This document shows, piece after piece, positions 35,621 to 45,592 of a stretch of 64,000 bases of DNA (positions are counted from its first letter, which is position 1; every line of letters starts with the position of its first letter). The stretch is from Planctomycetota bacterium (GTDB lineage Bacteria > Planctomycetota > UBA1135 > GCA-002686595), in contig JADJLZ010000002.1 in assembly GCA_016709875.1 (NCBI GenBank), positions 248,001-312,000 of the forward strand. The letters run 5' to 3'. The translations under genes and the position numbers were made by a program. Under the pieces are notes generated by a model that saw nothing but the letters and a program-made list of their open reading frames with translations, made no database searches and was not told the origin of the DNA.

Positions 35621-38147
35621 GGAGCGGCCCTTGCGTTGCGGCGGCGCGTTCCAGGGATCTTCGGGCCAGGAGTGCTTGGGGTAGCGCGCACGAAGGTCCT
35701 TGCGAACGTCGAAGTAGGCCTTGCTCCAGAAGCTCTGCAGGTCGTCGGTCACCTGCTGCGGTCGGTAGTTCGGCGCGAGCAGGTGCAGCAGCACGCGCAC
35801 GCGGCCGCCGGCGATGCGCGGCGTGTCGGCGAGGCCGAAGACCTCTTGGATGCGCACGGCGAGCACGGGCGGCTTGCCGGGTTCGTACGCCAGGCGCATC
35901 GCGCTGCCGCTGGGGACGGTGAGACGTTCGGGCGCCTCCTGCTCGACGAGTTGCGCGAGCTTCCAGCCTAGCTGGCCGCGCAGGAACTCGACCAGGTTCG
36001 CACGCCGCAGGTCGTCGAAGGAGCGCTTGCCGGCGCACAATTCGGGCAGCCAGGCGGCGAGTTGAGACTCGTCCAGCGAGGGAATCCCGGCCTCGGGCAT
36101 CCATTGCGCGAGCGAGCGCACGCGCGCGAGGTAGGCCGCGACTTCCTCGCGCTCGAGGCCGAGAGCGCGCGGCAGGTCGTGCGCTGCAGCAGCGGCGAGC
36201 TCGCGCGCGGCGTCCTCCTCGGAGACGTTCGACTGCACCTCGTCGAGCACCAGATCGAGGAAGCGCGTGCGCTTCCACCCGACGACGCGGCCGCTCGCCT
36301 CGTCGAAGCCGGTCTCGACGGAGCTGCGCAGGAGCTCCGCCGGCAGCCATTCGCGCTCGATACGCGAGGCCTGGCGCACGAGCGCCTCGGCGCGTTCGCC
36401 CGCGCGCCCGGCGTCGATCTGCACCGCGACATAGAGCTCGCCGTCGTGCACCGCGCTCTCCTCGGCGAGGCGCACGCCGCGGCCCCCGACCAGCACGCCG
36501 CGCTGCGGCTCGCCCGCGCGGCGGCGCACGACGCGATCGGGATAGGCCGCGAGCAGCGCGCGCCGGAAAGCGAGCTCGTCGCCGGGTCCGGAGGCGCGCG
36601 TGCCCGTCTGGCGCTCGGCGTCGCGCAAGAGCGCATCGCGCGCGCGCAACACGAAGCTCGCGGCGCCGCGGTTGAGCTCGCCGACGAGGCTCGCGCCGAT
36701 GCCGTTGCGCTCGAAATCCTCGAGCGCGAGGATGCGATCCCAGGTGTCGGAGTCCGAACGGTGGCGCGAGGCGCGCGGCGGACCGGGCCGGCGCAGGAAA
36801 GGATCGCGCTCGCCGATCAGCGCTCCCGCGAGCGCCGCCTCCTCGAGCACGCCGCGCTCGGCGCCTTCGATCAGCAGCCGGCCGATGCGCGGGTGCACCG
36901 GCAGCCGCGCGAGCGCGCGACCGGTCGGCGACAGGCCTGCGCGTTCGAGCGCACCCAGTTCGCGCAGCAATTCGAGTGCGCGCTCGAGCGCCGGCCGCGG
37001 AGGCGATTCGAACCACGGGAACTCGAAGGGATCGCTCTCGCCGAAGGAGAGCAGTTGCAGCACGGGCCCCGTGAGGTCCACGCGCGCGATCTCGGGCTCC
37101 TCCTCCGCGCGCAGCGAGCGCTGCACGCGCTCGGTCCACAGGCGCAGACAGATCCCCGGCTGCGTGCGCCCCGCGCGGCCGGCGCGCTGATCCGCCGAAG
37201 CGCGCGAGATGCGCTCGAGTTCCAGCCGGTCGAGGCCGACTCCCGGATCGTAGCGCTGCACGCGCGCCATGCCGGCATCGACGACCGCGGTGACGCCCGC
37301 GATCGTGACCGAGGTCTCGGCGACGTTGGTCGAGAGCACCAGCTTGCGCTGCGGCGCGGGCCGCAAGACCTCGTCTTGCTGCTCCGCCGGCAGGTCGCCG
37401 TAGAGCTCGAGCACGCGCGCGCCGAGCTTCGTCGCGCGACTCTCGAGCTCCGCGCGCGTGCGCTTGATCTCCCCCACACCGGGAAGGAAGCACAGTACGT
37501 CGCCGCTCGTGGCCGAGAGCGCGCGCAGCGCCCCCCGCGACCTGCACGGGCAGCGGTCGGTCGTCCTCGTCCTGCGCGTACTCGATCGCGACCGGGTGCA
37601 AGCGGCCCTCGCTCTCGACCACAGGCGCACCACCGAGCCAGGTGGAAACCGGCCCTGTCGCGATCGTCGCGGACATCACGACGAGCTTGAGGTCCGCGCG
37701 CGCGTCCAGCTGCACGCGCCGCACGAGCGCGAGCGCGAGATCCGTGTGCAGGCTGCGCTCGTGGAACTCGTCGAACACGACCGCGCCGAAGTCCGAGAGG
37801 AAGGGATCCTCCTGCAGCATGCGCACCAGCAGGCCCTCGGTCACGACCAGGATGCGCGTGCCGCGCGAGGCCTTGCGTTCGAAGCGCACGTGGTAGCCGA
37901 CCTCGCCACCGACCTCCGCCCCGCGTTCGAAGGCGATCCGCCGCGCCGCCGCGCGCGCCGCGATGCGCCGCGGCTCGAGCATCACGACGGCTTTGTCACC
38001 CGCGAGTCCCGCATCGAGCAGCGCCGGAGGGACGCGCGTGGTCTTGCCCGCACCCGTCGGCGCGCGCAGCACGACCGCGGAGCTCCCGCGCAGGCTCTCG
38101 AGGAGCTGCGGAAGCACCTCGTCGATCGGGAGTCGCTCGCGCGGCAT
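35609..38147 (-). CDS. hrpB: ATP-dependent RNA helicase HrpB, interrupted by a frameshift
   Basis: Start ATG 38145-38147 ('MPRERLPIDEVLPQLLESL'). N-terminal part: Walker A 'RAPTGAGKTTRVP', DEFH box 'VVFDEFHERS', 'MSATI'. Frame is lost at the C6 run 37531-37536 (G6 on the coding strand). Removing one base joins 'PLPVQVAG' to 'ALRALSATSGDVLCFLPGVGE'. The rest includes 'STNVAETSVTIAGV', 'QRAGRAGRTQPGICLRLW', the ratchet-like domain and the HrpB C-terminal domain ('PNYRPQQVTDDLQSFW'). Total about 845 aa, normal for HrpB. It is a DExH-box helicase of uncertain RNA role. Homopolymer error is the likely cause; the true protein is probably intact. The stop lies inside a hairpin arm. Confidence 0.88.
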
Positions 38148-38192
38148 GCGGGGACAGTTGTAGCGCGCGGACGCCTGATAGACTCGCACTCG

Positions 38193-39017
38193 ATGCGCTC
38201 CCGGATCCTCTCGATCGCGTTGCTCGGCACGCTGCTGCTCGAGCCGCTGCCCGCGGCCCCCGCGAGCCAGACCGGAGGACACACGCGCGCGATCGCCGGG
38301 CTCGTGCCTCCGCCGCTGCGCGTGCTCGTTCCGGCGTACTTCTATCCGGTCGCCAATTCGCCCTGGGTGCGCCTCAGCGCCGCGGCGGCCGCGTACCCCG
38401 GCCGCATCGGCGCGATCGGCGATCCGGCGAACGGGCCGGGCGCGAGCGTCGACCCGAGCTACACCGCGGTCTTCCAGAACTTCCGCGCCAGCGGCGGGAC
38501 GCTCTACGGCTACGTCTACACGAGCTATGGGGCTCGACCGCTCGCGAGCGTGATCGCCGACATCGACGCCTGGATCGCGATGTACCCGCTCGACGGCATC
38601 TTCCTCGACGAGATGGACAACACGCCCGGCGCACACGAGGCCTACTACCAGGCGCTCACCCAGCACGTGCGCGCGCAGCTCCCCGGCGCGCCCGTCGTCG
38701 GCAACCCTGGCGTCTCGACGAGCCCGAGCTATCTCCTCTACCAGGGACATCCGGTTGTCTCGACGCTCTGCATCCAAGAGGCCGGCACGGGCTTCCTCTC
38801 CTGGCACTCCGATGCGTGGGTCGCGGGCTTTCCGCGGCGCGCTTTCTACGCGCTCCCCTACGCGATTCACGCCAACGGCTGGCAGGCTGCGGTGGACCAC
38901 GCATTTGCCGAGAACTGCGGCCTGGTCTACGTCACCGACGACGTGCTCCCCAATCCCTGGGACACGCTGCCCGCCTACTTCGAGAGCATGCTCGCGTACA
39001 TCCAGGCGACGTACTGA
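38193..39017 (+). CDS. Secreted spherulation-specific-family-4 / GH114-like protein
   Basis: 274 residues with signal peptide 1-25. A TIM-barrel-like series follows: 'LRVLVPAYFYPVANSPW', 'YGYVYTSYGARPLASVIADIDAWIAMYP', 'DGIFLDEMDNTPG' and 'LVYVTDDVLPNPWDTLP'. The Asp and Glu in 'FLDEMD' are the likely catalytic acids. This matches the spherulin 4 / endo-alpha-1,4-polygalactosaminidase-like clan. Substrate is probably a galactosamine-containing polysaccharide, by family inference only. TAGACT (38179-38184) lies 8 nt before the ATG. Divergent from hrpB. Confidence 0.8.
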   Translation: MRSRILSIALLGTLLLEPLPAAPASQTGGHTRAIAGLVPPPLRVLVPAYFYPVANSPWVRLSAAAAAYPGRIGAIGDPANGPGASVDPSYTAVFQNFRASGGTLYGYVYTSYGARPLASVIADIDAWIAMYPLDGIFLDEMDNTPGAHEAYYQALTQHVRAQLPGAPVVGNPGVSTSPSYLLYQGHPVVSTLCIQEAGTGFLSWHSDAWVAGFPRRAFYALPYAIHANGWQAAVDHAFAENCGLVYVTDDVLPNPWDTLPAYFESMLAYIQATY

Positions 39018-39075
39018 GGCGGCGATCCGCGCGAGAGTCTTGACGCCGGCGCCTCGCGTTCGCTTACCTCTCCCT

Positions 39076-39870
39076 GTGGAGAGCGAACTCAACGCAACCG
39101 TGCTCGCGCGGGAGCTCGTCAGCGAGACGGTGTTCCTGCTGCGCGTGAAGCCCGACGAGAGCGATCCCCCGCGCTTTCTGCCCGGGCAGTTCGTGCAGGC
39201 CGGTGTGCCGATCCAGACGCTGGCCAAGGACGGCTCGGGCGTGATGCGCCTGCGGCTGCAGAAGCGCTCCTACTCGCTCGCCTCCGCGCCCGGCGATCCC
39301 AAGGGCTACGAGCTGTGCCTCGCGCTCGTCGACCAGGGGCGCCTGACGCCCGCGCTGCACAAGCTCGAAGCCGGCGCGCGCCTGTACCTGGACACGCGCC
39401 CGCTCGGCCGCTTCACGCTCGAGGGTCTCCCGCCCGAGCGCGACCTCGTGCTCGTCGCGACCGGTACCGGCGTCGCGCCCTACGTCGCGATGCGCCGCGC
39501 CTACGCGGGCAAGAGTCGCTGGCGCAGAATGGTGATCGTGCACGGCGTACGGCAGGTCGCGGATCTGGTCTACCGCAAGGAGCTCGAGGAGGCGGCGCGC
39601 AAGGATCCGGCCTTCGTCTACCTGCCGATCGTCTCGCGCGAGAAGGATCCCGCGCGCTGGAGCGGGCTCGCGGGCAGGGTGCATCAGATGCTCGAGGCCA
39701 AGCGCATGAAGGAGCTCGCTCAGCTCGAGTTCACGCCCAAGAGCGCGAGCGTCCTGCTGTGCGGCAACCCCGCGATGATCGACGAGGCACGCACGCTGCT
39801 CGAGTCGCGCGGCTTCGCGCTCGACACGCCCGAACGCATCGGCGGGCTGCGCTTCGAGCGCTACTGGTAG
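39076..39870 (+). CDS. Ferredoxin-NADP(+) reductase-like flavoprotein
   Basis: 264 residues from GTG 39076-39078. The FAD domain has 'FLPGQFVQAGVP' and 'KRSYSLASAPGD' (RxYS-xxS). The NAD(P) domain has 'LVLVATGTGVAPYVAMRRA' (GTGxAP), 'MVIVHGVRQVADLVYRKEL', 'YLPIVSRE', 'LCGNPAMIDE' and the C-terminal 'FERYW' stacking aromatic. It matches the bacterial subclass I FPR family, which exchanges electrons between NADPH and ferredoxin or flavodoxin. ATG is absent and no Shine-Dalgarno is seen; the GTG is chosen because homology begins at once. It follows the SSF4-like gene by 58 bp. Confidence 0.9.
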   Translation: MESELNATVLARELVSETVFLLRVKPDESDPPRFLPGQFVQAGVPIQTLAKDGSGVMRLRLQKRSYSLASAPGDPKGYELCLALVDQGRLTPALHKLEAGARLYLDTRPLGRFTLEGLPPERDLVLVATGTGVAPYVAMRRAYAGKSRWRRMVIVHGVRQVADLVYRKELEEAARKDPAFVYLPIVSREKDPARWSGLAGRVHQMLEAKRMKELAQLEFTPKSASVLLCGNPAMIDEARTLLESRGFALDTPERIGGLRFERYW

Positions 39871-39871
39871 C

Positions 39872-40450
<579 letters not shown>

Positions 40451-40459
40451 GGCGCGATC

Positions 40460-40654
40460 CTACCCGCCCGGCTTGCCCTTGCGCTTCTTCACGGCCTCGC
40501 GCAGCAGGAACTCGATGTGCCCGTTCAAGCTGCGCAGGTCGTGAGCGGCCCAAGAGCGCAAGTCCTCCATCAACTCCGGCGGGAGCCGGAGCAGGAAGGG
40601 CTTGCGCTCCTTGTCGGGCGGTGTCGCCCGGCCGCTCGTGTCCTGCTCAGTCAT
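40460..40654 (-). CDS. Arc-like ribbon-helix-helix protein
   Basis: 64 residues. 'KPFLLRLPPELMEDLRSWAAHDLRSLNGHIEFLLREAVKKRKG' fits the Arc family: a beta-strand with alternating residues, then two helices, the second beginning 'SLNGHIEFLLREAV'. RHH proteins bind DNA as dimers. The gene starts 9 bp after the SPFH stop on the same strand. A small Arc-like gene directly downstream of this SPFH family is a recurrent arrangement I recall from other bacteria. It is small but well supported by motif and context. Confidence 0.82.
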   Translation of the reverse strand: MTEQDTSGRATPPDKERKPFLLRLPPELMEDLRSWAAHDLRSLNGHIEFLLREAVKKRKGKPGG

Positions 40655-40663
40655 CGCAGGACC

Positions 40664-41554
40664 TCAGCTGTACAGGCCTCCGGTGTTGAGCACGGGCGAC
40701 ACGCTCTGCTGTCCGCAAAGTACGACCAGCAGGTTGCCGACCAGTGTCGCGCGGCGCTCGGGATCGAGGTCGACGATCTTGCTCTCGTTGAGCCTCTCGA
40801 GCGCCATCTCGACCATGCCAACCGCCCCGTCGACGATGCGCGTGCGCGCCGCGATGATCGCCCCGGCCTGCTGGCGCTGCAGCATGGCGTGCGCAATCTC
40901 CTGCGCATACGCGAGGTGCGAGAGGCGCGCCTCGAGCACCTGGATGCCGGCGAGTTCGATGCGCAACTGCAGTTCGCGGCTGAGCTCGGCCGCGACCGCG
41001 TCGGCGCTGCCGCGCAGCGTGGTCTCGACCTCGCTCGACTGGCCGTCGTCGTAGGGGTGGCGGCTCGCGACAAGTCGCACGGCGGCCTCGGCCTGCACCT
41101 CGACGAAGTGCTCGAACTCCTCGACGTCGAAGAGCGCCTGCGCGCTGTCGTGCACCTGCCACACGACGACGACCGCGATCTCGATCGGGTTGCCGGCCAG
41201 ATCGTTCACCTTGAGCGTCTTGCCATTCAGGTTGTGCGCGCGCAGCGAGATCTTCTTCTTCGAGGTGAAGGGGTTGGTCCAGTAGAAGCCGCTCGCGCGG
41301 ACGGTTCCGCGGTAGCGGCCGACGAGCACGATCGCGCGGCCCATGTTGGGCTCGACGATGAAGAAGCCCGGCAGGCACAGGATGAATGTGAGGAACAGCG
41401 GGATCGCCGCCAGGATCTGGAACGGGTCCTGGTTCTTGCCGCCGTGGATCAGGAGGGTCAGCGCGCCCGCGAAGAGCAGCAACTCGAAGACGAGCATCGC
41501 TGCGCCGGAGAAGGCGTGGAAAGCGGTTTCCTTGGAGGGATTGCGTGTCTGCAT
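40664..41554 (-). CDS. SPFH/Band 7 membrane protein
   Basis: 296 residues from ATG 41552-41554; an ATG 15 codons upstream is also possible. Two adjacent membrane helices (about 18-70) precede the SPFH domain: 'FIVEPNMGRAIVLVGRYRGTVRASGFYWTNPF', 'NGKTLKVNDLAGNPIEIAVVVVWQV', 'GIQVLEARLSHLAYAQEIAHAMLQRQQA'. This is the stomatin/prohibitin-like group whose members assemble ring-shaped membrane scaffolds. The C-terminus 'NLLVVLCGQQSVSPVLNTG' is conserved in the version paired with an Arc-like protein. Partners in proteolysis or membrane organisation are unknown. Confidence 0.88.
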   Translation of the reverse strand: MQTRNPSKETAFHAFSGAAMLVFELLLFAGALTLLIHGGKNQDPFQILAAIPLFLTFILCLPGFFIVEPNMGRAIVLVGRYRGTVRASGFYWTNPFTSKKKISLRAHNLNGKTLKVNDLAGNPIEIAVVVVWQVHDSAQALFDVEEFEHFVEVQAEAAVRLVASRHPYDDGQSSEVETTLRGSADAVAAELSRELQLRIELAGIQVLEARLSHLAYAQEIAHAMLQRQQAGAIIAARTRIVDGAVGMVEMALERLNESKIVDLDPERRATLVGNLLVVLCGQQSVSPVLNTGGLYS

Positions 41555-41687
41555 GTGGATCTCTGGGATGGGTTTCCTAGCGGGATCAGCTATCGGCATG
41601 ATATCACTACGGAATCAAGAGCGAGCGCCTTTCACGATTCGCTGACCCGCTTGGCGGATCTTGCATTACCCGTTGCCCCACAATGCT

Positions 41688-41717
41688 TTGTGACGTGCAC
41701 TAGGCCCCCGCTACAAT
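41688..41717 (+). promoter_or_regulatory. Candidate sigma70-like promoter of the kinase-RDD gene
   Basis: TTGTGA (41688-41693) and TACAAT (41712-41717) are separated by 18 bp. The TTG start codon begins 10 nt after the hexamer (41727), so the transcript would be nearly leaderless. It is one of the better-formed promoters in the window. The rest of the gap 41555-41726 holds no gene; the SPFH promoter must also lie in it, but I cannot place that reliably. Confidence 0.5.
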
Positions 41718-41726
41718 CCCGCCCCC

Positions 41727-44552
41727 TTGGATCAGACCTCCCAGAGCTCGCCCAAGAGCCTGCCGCGCACCGCGGACGGCTTCGAGATCCAACGCGAGCT
41801 CGGCCGCGGCGGGATGGGTGTCGTCTACCTCGCGCGCGAGATCGGTTCGGAGCGCGAACTCGCGCTGAAGGTTCTGCCCGCGGAGCTGTGCGCCTCGGAG
41901 GAGGCCTTCGGTCGCTTCCAGCGCGAGGCCGTGCTCGCGGCGGCGATCTCCGACTCGCGCTGCGTGTTCGTCTACGGCGCGCACCAGTTCGAAGGCTCGC
42001 CCGCGATCGCGATGGAGCTCGTGCGCGGCGAGACGCTCGAGCAGGTGATCAAGCGCGGCGAGAAGATCCCCGTGCGCCAGGCCGTGCGCTGGACGATCGA
42101 ACTGCTCGAGGGGCTCGACGCCGCGCACCGCGCGGGCGTGCTGCACCGTGACGTCAAGCCCTCGAACTGCTTCGTCAACGAGGACGGCCACGTCAAGGTC
42201 GGCGACTTCGGGCTCTCGCGCTCGCTCGACACCGACGTGCAACTGACGCAGTCGGGCGCCTTCCTCGGCTCGCCGCTCTACGCCGCGCCCGAGCAGGTCA
42301 AGGGCCGCAAGGTCGACGAGCGCAGCGACATGTATTCCGCGGCGGCGACGCTCTACGCGCTGCTGACGCTCAAGACGCCCTACGGCGGCTCGAACCTCGG
42401 CGAGGTGCTCTCACGCATCCTGACCGAGCCGCCCGAGCCGCCGCGTGCGCACAGGCCCGAGATCCCGCGCGCGCTCGAGAAGGTGATCCTGCGCGCGATG
42501 CGGCGCGAGCCGGACGACCGCTTCGAGGACCTCGCGGCCTTCCGCGAGGCGCTGCACCCCTTCTCCGTGGAAGCTCCGGCCGGCGGCGTCCTGCGCCGGC
42601 TGGTCGCGCACGTCCTCGACAACTTCTGCGTCGGGATGCTGAACTCGATCGTCTTCGGACTGCTCGGGGTCCTCGGACTGTGGAGCCTTCAGATCAACGC
42701 GAGCGACGGCCAGATCCAGATGGGCTGGCTGACGTACGTGGGCGTCCTCGAGAGCTTCCTCTACTTCGCCCTGTTCGAGGGTCTCGCGGGGGCGACGCCA
42801 GGCAAGTGGGTCATGGGGTTGCGCACCGTCGACGCGAAGCGGCTCGAACGCACGCTGCCCGGCGCCTCCTTGCGCGCACTGCTGTTCACCGCGCCGCTCG
42901 CCTCGGTCGGGCTGACCTTCGCGGTGAGCGGCGGATTCCAGCCCTCCTCGGGCGCACAGGTGAGCATCGGCTCGCTGGCGGGCCTCATTCCGTCCGCGGT
43001 GCGCGCGCTGTACTTCCTCGCGACCGCCCGGCGCCGCAACGGCATGCGCGGCTTGCACGAGATCCTGAGCCGGACGCGCGTCATCCAGCGCGCCCTCCCG
43101 TTCCCCTTGCCGCGGCGCGCGAAGACGGTCGTCGAACATGTGTTGCGGCCCGCACAGGGAGTGCCGGAGACCATCGCGAACTACCGGGTGCGCGGCCTGG
43201 TCGGAAACACCGTCTTCGGCCAGTTGTGCGAGGCGGAGGATCCCGCGCTCTCGCGCCGCGTGTGGCTGTGCGCTTGCGAAAACGCTGCGCAGGCCCTCGA
43301 CGCTTCGCGGCGCCAGGTCTCGCGCCGCGGACGGCTGCACTGGCTCGGTTCGGCGCGCCAGGGCGAGGCTCGTTTCGAGGTCTTCGAGTCGCCCGGCGGC
43401 GCCTCGCTCACCCAGTGGATGCACGCGCAAGGTGAACTCGAGTGGTCCGCCGTGCTGCAGATCCTCGCCGGACTCGCACAGGAGCTCGAGCTCACGGAGC
43501 GCGAGTCGCCCGCGCAGCGCTTCGCACTCGAACAGGTCTGGATCGACCGCTGGGGCACGGTGCGCCTGCTCGACGCGCCGCTCGACGCGCACACGCCCCC
43601 GACGCTCGATGCGCTCGGATTGATCGGACGAAGCGCACAACTCTTCGTACCCGAGGGCGGCCTGCTCCCGCGCTCGCTCCCGGGAAACGCGGAACCCGTG
43701 CTCGGGCGGATCCTCGGACGCGGACAGCCCTTCGCCGATGCCCGCGAAGTGCACGCATCGCTCTGCGGGATCGGGGCCGAACATCCCGAGGTCGACCGAA
43801 AGCAGCGGACGATCCAGCTCGCCATCGCCGGCGGTGCGCTGGCGCTGCTGGCCCTGATCGTGATCGGGACCATGCTCCTGCTCGGCGTCTCCGAGTACGA
43901 GCAGGAGCGCGGCCACGTCTACCTGAAGGATCTCGTCGCCGGCCGCAGCACGATTACGCAGGAAGTGCTCGACGCCGAGGACATCCATGCGCGCGAGCTC
44001 GCCCTGCGGCAGATCCTCTCGCTTCCAGGTGGCGACTTCAGGGCCGAGCTCGATGCGACAGAGCGCGCGCGTCTCCAAGCGGCCCTCCAGGCCGTTCCGA
44101 CGATCGACGCCGCCGCGATGCGCGCCGGCCAGGAGCGGCTCGAGGCCAAGCACGCGCGGCCGCCCAAGGAATTCAATGTCGTCTGGGAAACGGCGCACAT
44201 CAGCATCTCGCGCGTGCTCGGCAAGTGCGCGGTCGTCTGGATGGTCCTCGCGTTGCTCGGCGGACTCATCCTGCGCGGCGGGCTGACGCTGCGCGTTTTC
44301 GGCATGCTCCTGCGCGATGCGCGCGGACGCAGGGCCGGGGCCTTGCGCTGCTCGCTGCGCTCCTTCGTGGCCTGGAGCCCGCTGCTCCTGTGGATCCTGC
44401 CGCGCTTCTTCCAGCCGCTCGGCGCGCTTGCGACTTGGTCCTCGATCGTGGGATCCATGGGGCTGCTCGCCCTCGGGGCCGCGTTCGCGATCTGGCGCCC
44501 GCGCCGCGGCCTGCCAGACCTCGTCGCCGGAACCTGGATCGCGCCGCGCTAG
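41727..44552 (+). CDS. Multi-domain membrane protein: Ser/Thr kinase - RDD - pseudokinase - RDD-like
   Basis: 941 residues from TTG 41727. Residues 19-275 are an intact Hanks kinase (glycine loop 'LGRGGMGVVYLA', Lys48, 'HRDVKPSN' 140-147, 'DFGLSRS' from 160, 'APEQ' near 187). Residues ~287-455 form an RDD membrane domain ('GATPGKWVMGLRTVDA', 'RGLHEILSRTRVI'). Residues ~485-690 repeat the kinase pattern in degenerate form ('YRVRGLVGNTVFGQLCEAED', 'FEVFESPGGASLTQWM', 'VWIDRWGTVRLLDAP') without the Lys, HRD or DFG residues. A helix (~697-720), a soluble segment and an RDD-like end ('RRGLPDLVAGTWIAPR') follow. It would signal at the inner membrane; ligand and targets are unknown. Confidence 0.85.
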   Translation: MDQTSQSSPKSLPRTADGFEIQRELGRGGMGVVYLAREIGSERELALKVLPAELCASEEAFGRFQREAVLAAAISDSRCVFVYGAHQFEGSPAIAMELVRGETLEQVIKRGEKIPVRQAVRWTIELLEGLDAAHRAGVLHRDVKPSNCFVNEDGHVKVGDFGLSRSLDTDVQLTQSGAFLGSPLYAAPEQVKGRKVDERSDMYSAAATLYALLTLKTPYGGSNLGEVLSRILTEPPEPPRAHRPEIPRALEKVILRAMRREPDDRFEDLAAFREALHPFSVEAPAGGVLRRLVAHVLDNFCVGMLNSIVFGLLGVLGLWSLQINASDGQIQMGWLTYVGVLESFLYFALFEGLAGATPGKWVMGLRTVDAKRLERTLPGASLRALLFTAPLASVGLTFAVSGGFQPSSGAQVSIGSLAGLIPSAVRALYFLATARRRNGMRGLHEILSRTRVIQRALPFPLPRRAKTVVEHVLRPAQGVPETIANYRVRGLVGNTVFGQLCEAEDPALSRRVWLCACENAAQALDASRRQVSRRGRLHWLGSARQGEARFEVFESPGGASLTQWMHAQGELEWSAVLQILAGLAQELELTERESPAQRFALEQVWIDRWGTVRLLDAPLDAHTPPTLDALGLIGRSAQLFVPEGGLLPRSLPGNAEPVLGRILGRGQPFADAREVHASLCGIGAEHPEVDRKQRTIQLAIAGGALALLALIVIGTMLLLGVSEYEQERGHVYLKDLVAGRSTITQEVLDAEDIHARELALRQILSLPGGDFRAELDATERARLQAALQAVPTIDAAAMRAGQERLEAKHARPPKEFNVVWETAHISISRVLGKCAVVWMVLALLGGLILRGGLTLRVFGMLLRDARGRRAGALRCSLRSFVAWSPLLLWILPRFFQPLGALATWSSIVGSMGLLALGAAFAIWRPRRGLPDLVAGTWIAPR

Positions 44553-45473
44553 CTAGACCGGCGTCAGCCAGTGGTGCTTGTCGTCGAGTTCGCCACGCAG
44601 CGTGGCGAAGAAGCGCTTCTGGATCTTCTCCGTCACGGGCCCGCGCGCGCCCGAGCCCACCTGCCGCCGGTCGACACTGCGCACCGGGAGCACCTCGGCC
44701 GCCGTGCCGCACAGGAAGACCTCGCTCGAGGTGTAGAGCATCTCGCGCGGGATCGCCTGCTCCACGGTCGGAATGTCGAGATCCTTCGCGACCTGCAGGA
44801 TGCAGCGACGCGTGTAGCCCGCAAGGATCGATGCCCCCACGGGCGGCGTCAGCAGGCGTCCGTCGTAGAGGAGGAAGATGTTCTGGCCGCTGCCCTCGGA
44901 GACGTAGCCCGTGTAGTCGAGCGCGATGCCGTCGGCGTAGCCGTGCTGCCGCGCTTCGGCGACGATCAGCATGCTGTTGACGTAGTTGCCGGTGCACTTC
45001 GCCATCGCGGGGTGCGTGTCGGGCGCCATGCGCCGGCGGCTCGAGACGCACACGTCGACGCCTTGCGCGAGGCTCTCGGGCGTGAAGTGACCCTTCCAGG
45101 GGAAGGTCGCGATCGCGAGTTCGACCGGGTTGTCGCCCGGATGCACGCCGAGCGCGCCGTAGCCGCTGAAAGCGAGCGGGCGGATGTAGCAGGCGTCGTG
45201 GCCGTTCTCGCGCACGGTCGCGCGGATCGCGTCGGAGATCTGCGACTCGGTCCAGCGCAACTGGAGGTTGATCAGCTTGCAGCTCTGGAAGAGGCGCGCG
45301 ACGTGTTCCTTCAGGCCCATCACGGCCGTGCCTTGCACGGTCTTGTAGGCGCGTATGCCCTCGAAGACGCCCGAGCCGTAGTGCAGCGCGTGCGTGAGGA
45401 CGTGCACGGTCGCCTTCTCCCAGGGGACGAGTTCGCCGTTGAACCAGATGACCTTGGAGGGCTCGAGCTTCAT
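44553..45473 (-). CDS. ilvE: Branched-chain amino-acid aminotransferase
   Basis: 306 residues from ATG 45471-45473. Fold-type IV PLP enzyme: 'THALHYGSGVFEGIRAY', 'YIRPLAFSGYGALGV', 'MAKCTGNYVNSMLIVAEA' (PLP Lys in 'AKCTGNY'), 'EGSGQNIFLL' and 'EVFLCGTAAEVLPVRSVDRR'. These are the IlvE-type versions of the blocks, and length is normal (about 305). It catalyses the last step of Leu/Ile/Val synthesis. TATCCT (45480-45485, read on the minus strand) is only 6 nt before the ATG and there is no Shine-Dalgarno. Confidence 0.93.
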   Translation of the reverse strand: MKLEPSKVIWFNGELVPWEKATVHVLTHALHYGSGVFEGIRAYKTVQGTAVMGLKEHVARLFQSCKLINLQLRWTESQISDAIRATVRENGHDACYIRPLAFSGYGALGVHPGDNPVELAIATFPWKGHFTPESLAQGVDVCVSSRRRMAPDTHPAMAKCTGNYVNSMLIVAEARQHGYADGIALDYTGYVSEGSGQNIFLLYDGRLLTPPVGASILAGYTRRCILQVAKDLDIPTVEQAIPREMLYTSSEVFLCGTAAEVLPVRSVDRRQVGSGARGPVTEKIQKRFFATLRGELDDKHHWLTPV

Positions 45474-45592
45474 CGCAACAGGATAGAGTCGCCCCGGCCT
45501 CCGCCGCTCCGCCCGCAGCCGGAATTTTGACGTTTGGGTCCGGAAAATACGCCGATCGACGCAGGCATGCACGCGCCGCTAGAGTCTGGGCG

